A stretch of 37,474 bases of DNA from Bacillota bacterium (GTDB lineage: Bacteria; Bacillota; Bacilli; Alicyclobacillales; SLC66), in contig JAPNUJ010000019.1 of assembly GCA_026627155.1 (NCBI GenBank), positions 1 to 37,474 on the forward strand, in the 5' to 3' direction. Every line of letters begins with the position of its first letter. Position 1 is the first letter of the stretch. The translations under genes and the position numbers were made by a program. The notes below the pieces were generated by a model, which had not been told where the DNA came from, did not search any database, and saw only the letters and a list, made by a program, of their open reading frames with translations. Positions 33,054-37,474 of this stretch are shown one piece after another.

Positions 33054-35342
33054 ATGAACAGTCAAGTCGAAGAGTGGATGCAGCAACTGACCTTGGAAGA
33101 AAAGGTAGCACTCACGACGGGCCTTGATATGTGGCACTCGCTACCCGTCGAGCGCTTGGGGATCCCTTCGATTAGTCTGTGCGATGGGCCGCATGGAGTG
33201 CGAAAGCCCTTGTCAGGCGATGAACCGGGGATTGGCATGTCTCACCCGGCGACGTGCTTTCCGACGGCGTCCGCGCTGGGATGCACCTTTGACCGCGGCC
33301 TTATAGAAGAGGTGGGGCGAGCACTCGGCGTCGAGGCGCAAGCGCTCGACGTTCAAGTGCTGCTGGGCCCGGGCCTGAACATCAAGCGCACCCCTTTGTG
33401 TGGACGGAATTTTGAGTACTTCTCTGAAGACCCGGTCCTCTCGGGCGAGCTCGCGGGGGCGCTGATTCGCGGGATCCAGGCCGAGGGTGTCGCGGCCTGT
33501 GTCAAACACTTTGCCTGCAACAATCAAGAATTCGAACGCATGTCGATGGACGTTCAAGTGGATCCGAGTACGTTACACGAGATCTATCTCTCTGGTTTTG
33601 CGCGTGCGATCGAACAAGGCAAACCGTTGGTTCTGATGGCGTCGTACAACAAAGTCAACGGCGTCCATGCGACGGAGAACGGCTACCTGTTGACCGAGAT
33701 CCTGCGCAATGAGTGGGGCTTTGACGGCTTGGTCGTGTCGGATTGGGGCGCTGTCAACGATAAGGTCGCCGCTCTTCGTGCGGGTCTGGACCTTGAGATG
33801 CCCGGCGGAGTGCCGCAGGATCGAGTGTTGGCGATGATGGCCTCAGGTGAACTCTCGACTGACGTATTGGATGCGGCGGTGCGCAGGGTTCTTGATCTGG
33901 TGAACGCTACCATGCAGTCCCGACGCGAACAGGTTCGCGTGCCGCTGGAGGCGCATCACGCGCTGGCCCATCGCGCTGCAGCGGAGTCGATTGTCCTGTT
34001 GAAAAATGAAAACAATGCGCTTCCGGTGCATCCCACTCAGACGGCCCGTGTGGCTGTCATCGGCCAAATGGCACGAGAACCGCGATTTCAGGGTGCGGGA
34101 AGCTCGCAGATCGTGCCGACGCACGTAGATGCCGCATGGGATGCACTGACGCAGGTCTGGGGCAGCGACCGCATGGCCTTTGCTCGTGGCTACGGAGATG
34201 GGAATGGGGATGACGTCGCCCGCGCGGACGTTCTGATCGCTGAGGCCGTTCAGGTGGCGCGCGATGCCGACGCGGCCATCGTGTTCGTCGGCTTGCCGGA
34301 TGCGTGGGAGTCCGAAGCGTTGGATCGCAAGCACATCGATCTGCCGGCGGCACACAATCGATTGGTGACTGAGGTGTCCGCGGTGCAGCGTCGCACGATT
34401 GTCGTCCTGGCCAACGGGTCGCCGGTCGCCATGCCGTGGGTGGGACAAGTCGGGGCGATCGTCGAAGGGTGGCTGGGTGGACAAGCATCCGGAAGAGCGA
34501 TTGCTGACGTGTTGACCGGTCAGGTCAATCCCTCCGGAAAACTCGCCGAGACGTTTCCCGTACAGCTCGTGGACACACCAGCCTACCTGAATTACCCGGG
34601 TTCAGGATCAGTCGTGCGTTATGGTGAGGGGCTGTTTGTGGGCTACCGTTACTATGAGAAAAAGCACATCACGCCATTATTCCCATTTGGACACGGGCTG
34701 TCCTATACAACCTTTCATTATGATGAAATGACAGTGGATCGAGACGTCGTCACGAATCTGGAGGAATTCAACGTTCGCCTGACGTTGACGAACACCGGAT
34801 CACGGGTGGGCAGTGAGGTCGTCCAAGTGTATGTGCAGGCGATGGAACCGCAATCGCACTGGCCGGACAAGGAGCTCAAGGCCTTCGCCAAGGTGACCCT
34901 ACAAGCAGGGGAAGCACGAGACGTCACGCTCACTGTGCGCGGACGCGAATTGACTCGGTTTGACCCGGCCCGTCAAGCCTGGCAGATGCCGGACGGCCCC
35001 TACGTCGTGGCGGTGGGCGCCTCCTCGGCCGATATCCGGCTACGCAAGGAGATTCGACTCCGTCCAGCGCGCGCTGCGATCGTCCAGTTTGGCCCGGAAT
35101 CACTGGTGAAGGAGTTTTTGGCGCACCCCGTGGCACGGGCTGTGGTACAACCGCTGATCCCGCCCGAGTTCGCTTCAGGCTTGACGAGTGAGGCGCCAGA
35201 TTTCATGTCCGCCATGCTCCTTGACTTGCCGATCCACAAGGTCGTCGGGTTCTCTCGCGGACTGGTTTCGCAGGAGATGTTGACGGGCCTGATCGCCTAT
35301 GTCAACGCTCAAATCCTCATGCCTGGGGACCCAACGGTGTAG
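33054..35342 (+). CDS. GH3 beta-glycosidase (beta-glucosidase-like)
   Basis: The product is 762 residues, with the three-domain layout of bacterial GH3 enzymes: TIM-barrel domain (about 1-290), alpha/beta sandwich (about 310-530) and a fibronectin-III-like domain (about 575-650). The nucleophile is D230 in LVVSDWG; KHF (151-153) and GPGLNI lie at the sugar site. The acid/base is probably E421, just before ALDRKHIDLP. No signal peptide is seen, so it acts in the cytoplasm on imported oligosaccharides (inference). About 100 extra residues follow the FnIII-like domain. The ATG at 33054 is used because GGGGCG precedes it; upstream in-frame starts lie in the repeat or the Nudix gene. Confidence 0.93.
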   Translation: MNSQVEEWMQQLTLEEKVALTTGLDMWHSLPVERLGIPSISLCDGPHGVRKPLSGDEPGIGMSHPATCFPTASALGCTFDRGLIEEVGRALGVEAQALDVQVLLGPGLNIKRTPLCGRNFEYFSEDPVLSGELAGALIRGIQAEGVAACVKHFACNNQEFERMSMDVQVDPSTLHEIYLSGFARAIEQGKPLVLMASYNKVNGVHATENGYLLTEILRNEWGFDGLVVSDWGAVNDKVAALRAGLDLEMPGGVPQDRVLAMMASGELSTDVLDAAVRRVLDLVNATMQSRREQVRVPLEAHHALAHRAAAESIVLLKNENNALPVHPTQTARVAVIGQMAREPRFQGAGSSQIVPTHVDAAWDALTQVWGSDRMAFARGYGDGNGDDVARADVLIAEAVQVARDADAAIVFVGLPDAWESEALDRKHIDLPAAHNRLVTEVSAVQRRTIVVLANGSPVAMPWVGQVGAIVEGWLGGQASGRAIADVLTGQVNPSGKLAETFPVQLVDTPAYLNYPGSGSVVRYGEGLFVGYRYYEKKHITPLFPFGHGLSYTTFHYDEMTVDRDVVTNLEEFNVRLTLTNTGSRVGSEVVQVYVQAMEPQSHWPDKELKAFAKVTLQAGEARDVTLTVRGRELTRFDPARQAWQMPDGPYVVAVGASSADIRLRKEIRLRPARAAIVQFGPESLVKEFLAHPVARAVVQPLIPPEFASGLTSEAPDFMSAMLLDLPIHKVVGFSRGLVSQEMLTGLIAYVNAQILMPGDPTV

Positions 35343-35377
35343 CGCTTCAGTCATAACGAAGATGGGGTGGCGGACGG

Positions 35378-37474
35378 GTGACATCAAAAATCGCGGAGGC
35401 ACTGTGCGGCGTCGACGATACCGTGGCGGCAGAGTTGCTCGAGAGTTTTCTGATGGCCAGTCAGGATGCGGTCGGCGTCTTTTCCGCCGATGGCAGACTG
35501 GCTTGGGTCAATCCGGCTTTCCACAAACTCTTCGGATGGGCAACAGAGGACATCCTGGGTCTGTCTTGTGCCGACTTGCCGCACATTCCCGAGGACATGC
35601 GGGAAGAGGCCCTGCATACCATCCGTAAAGTCTTCTGCGGTGAGGCGATTCGCATCCCGCGCAGTAGGCGCGTATGCAAAAGCGGAACGGTTCTTCAAAT
35701 AGAACTGACGCTGACGCCACTTCGTACATCGGACGGCGAGATCGTGGGCGTTTCGTCCGTTCTGCGCGACCGGACAGTTCAGTGGGAATTGGATCAGGCG
35801 CTAGCCAAGACGCGCGGTCAACTTGATCACTTCGTCGCCAACAGCGTGGATGCGATTTGCATCTTTGATCGCGAGCTGCGCGTGGTGACCATCAATCGGG
35901 GATGTCTCGAGTTGCTGCGTAAGCTCGACCTCATCGTGTCCACTGGCGATTTGCTCTATCAGCACTTGCGTGGACTGAGATTAGAGTTCGAGAACGAGAG
36001 ACGCCTCGAACAGGCCCTTGCCGGCGAGACGTTCAAGGATGTCGAGCAGACAGTCATCTTGGCGGATGGTTCTCGGGTCGAGATCGTCATGTCGATCTTT
36101 CCGCTGCACGATGCAGAACAGGTGGTTTATGCCGTCGCCTGCATCGCACATGATGTGACACATGAACGTGAAAGTCGGTCGCGACTTCGCCACGCGCACA
36201 GTCTGGTGGGGCTCGGACACTACGAGTATGATATCCGGCGGGACTACCTGTATTTTTCTGACGAGATGTATCGTATCTTTTGCGTTTCGCCTGAGAAATT
36301 TGGTCATAGCTATCAAGAAGTCGCAGCCTACCTACATCCGGGCAGTTATTCGCCTCTTTATTTTTGGGAAAATTCTTTTGAGACGTCTTTTGAAGACGTA
36401 TTCAGGATCGTGCGCGGGGATGGCGAGGCCCGCTGGGTGCATCGCATCGCGGATGTTCAGCGCACGGCTTCTGGGGAGCCTGTTCGCGTCTTTGGCACCG
36501 TCCGCGACGTGACGGATGAACACGAGGCGAAGAGGAGCGTCAAGGAGCACAAGGATCGCTTGACCAAGGCGGAGGCCCTTGCGCATATCGGTCACTGGCA
36601 GGTTGATCCAGCCAAGCCCGACGTCTACCTCTCCGCTGAGATGTATCGGATCTTGGGCCGTGAAGTGGGGTCCCGCGTCTCGCGAGAGGATATCGCGGAA
36701 TCGATACATGTGGACGATCGTAGTGAATTTATCAGGCAGTTGTCGGAGCCAGGTACTCGCGATGGCCAGCTCCGTGTGATTCAACCAGACGGTGACACGC
36801 GACACCTGTTAGTGCGGACGGAAACGCGATTCGTCGGGGACAACGCCATTGGCGAGCCGAGTTTGTTTGGGGTCGCTCACGATGTCACAGAGCAGATGCG
36901 GGCGCACCAGATGCTACAGGCCTCCCAGGAACACCTGCGCCATCAGGAGAAACTCCTGCTGGCCGGACAACTCGCGGCAGGGGTCGCTCATGAGATTCGC
37001 AACCCGCTGACCGCGCTAAAAGGGTTTACGCAACTCTTGCATCAAGGCGCTCGCCTTCAGGAAGACCGCTACTACCGGATTATGCTGGGCGAACTGGTGC
37101 GCATCGAGAACATCATCAACGAGTTGCTGGTGCTGGCGAAGCCGCAAGTGGCGTCATTTACAGACAGCTTTGTGATTGCTCTCTTGCAGGACGTTCTCAC
37201 GCTCACCCGGGTGCAGGCGAGTATGCATAACGTAGTCATTGAAACCGACTTGGCTGATGCGCACCTCGCGGCGGTATGCGACCCCAATCAAATCAAGCAG
37301 GTATTTCTCAATGTCGTGCAAAATGCCTTCGAGGCCATGCCGCAAGGTGGAACGCTTATGGTAACCGCCGCGGAATGCCAGGGAGAGATCATCGTTGCGT
37401 TTCGGGACACGGGCGTGGGGATGACGGCTGATCAACTGCGGCGTGTGGGCGAACCCTTCTTTACGACGAAGGAA
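35378..37474 (+). CDS. Four-PAS sensor histidine kinase, 3' end outside window
   Basis: The frame runs 699 codons to the window end with no stop. GTG at 35378 is the first in-frame start after a stop at 35354 and has GGGGTGG seven bases upstream. No membrane helix is seen, so the protein is cytoplasmic. Four PAS-like domains lie at about 22-135, 148-262, 275-383 and 398-506; the last two share the pattern of a Gly-His-aromatic segment followed by S-x-EMYRI. The HisKA domain has H538 in GVAHEIRNPLTALKGFTQLL, the form typical of KinA/KinE-like sporulation kinases. The ATPase domain shows QVFLNVVQNAFEAM, FRDTGVGM and EPFFTTKE, where the window stops. No response regulator is beside it, which fits an orphan phosphorelay kinase (inference). 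Confidence 0.93.
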   Translation, partial: MTSKIAEALCGVDDTVAAELLESFLMASQDAVGVFSADGRLAWVNPAFHKLFGWATEDILGLSCADLPHIPEDMREEALHTIRKVFCGEAIRIPRSRRVCKSGTVLQIELTLTPLRTSDGEIVGVSSVLRDRTVQWELDQALAKTRGQLDHFVANSVDAICIFDRELRVVTINRGCLELLRKLDLIVSTGDLLYQHLRGLRLEFENERRLEQALAGETFKDVEQTVILADGSRVEIVMSIFPLHDAEQVVYAVACIAHDVTHERESRSRLRHAHSLVGLGHYEYDIRRDYLYFSDEMYRIFCVSPEKFGHSYQEVAAYLHPGSYSPLYFWENSFETSFEDVFRIVRGDGEARWVHRIADVQRTASGEPVRVFGTVRDVTDEHEAKRSVKEHKDRLTKAEALAHIGHWQVDPAKPDVYLSAEMYRILGREVGSRVSREDIAESIHVDDRSEFIRQLSEPGTRDGQLRVIQPDGDTRHLLVRTETRFVGDNAIGEPSLFGVAHDVTEQMRAHQMLQASQEHLRHQEKLLLAGQLAAGVAHEIRNPLTALKGFTQLLHQGARLQEDRYYRIMLGELVRIENIINELLVLAKPQVASFTDSFVIALLQDVLTLTRVQASMHNVVIETDLADAHLAAVCDPNQIKQVFLNVVQNAFEAMPQGGTLMVTAAECQGEIIVAFRDTGVGMTADQLRRVGEPFFTTKE

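Overview
The window reads as chromosomal DNA of a spore-forming Gram-positive bacterium, most likely an Alicyclobacillus-like member of the Bacillales (inference). The base composition is moderately GC-rich. Supporting traits are a hemE-hemH-hemY cluster of the coproporphyrin-dependent type, a bacilliredoxin with a CGC motif, a SleB-like cell-wall hydrolase with LysM domains, a KinA-like multi-PAS histidine kinase, strong GGAGG-type ribosome sites with many GTG or TTG starts, and recurrent TGnTATACT-like extended -10 promoters. No rRNA, convincing tRNA, CRISPR array or transposase gene was seen.

Layout. 1-4382 (+): end of an MFS transporter gene, then hemE, hemH and hemY, the last two overlapping. 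4390-7265 (-): cheW and cheA. 7376-7532 (-): a terminator and a 28-residue membrane ORF. 7628-10768 (-): LysM cell-wall hydrolase, monofunctional transglycosylase and ornithine aminotransferase. 10811-12567: 2'-5' RNA ligase-like protein (+), bacilliredoxin (-) and a membrane protein of unknown function (+). 12571-15748 (-): a two-gene ABC transporter of the nitrate/sulfonate type with no binding protein beside it. 15975-18232 (+): glpD and a hotdog thioesterase. 18267-19826 (-): a membrane HD-GYP protein. 19987-24174 (+): pterin carbinolamine dehydratase, a two-component system and a gamma-glutamyltransferase-like protein. 24222-24785 (-): a truncated HhH-GPD glycosylase gene. 24870-25481 (+): flavin reductase-like protein. 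25780-26766 (-): trhO with a repeat-encoded tail. 26867-29136: divergent GT2 and GT4 glycosyltransferase genes. 29276-31265 (+): a possible leader minicistron, a 117-residue unknown and cobQ, linked by ATGA overlaps. 31606-32139 (+): YceI protein with a near-consensus promoter. 32289-33020: a Nudix hydrolase gene enclosed by 64-bp inverted repeats. 33054-35342 (+): GH3 glycosidase. 35378-37474 (+): four-PAS histidine kinase, cut by the window end.

How the genes work together. The window is mostly housekeeping and accessory metabolism: late heme synthesis, envelope turnover, signalling (CheA/CheW, HD-GYP, two histidine kinases), arginine/ornithine and glycerol-phosphate catabolism, thiol redox control, tRNA modification and corrinoid synthesis. 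The least explained structure is at 32289-33020. Two 64-bp arms in inverted orientation flank the Nudix gene, and each arm can fold into two hairpins. By hand alignment 53 of 64 positions match, and most differences fall in bulges, loops or the linker, or keep a base pair. This looks like a structured, possibly mobile repeat pair around a cargo gene.
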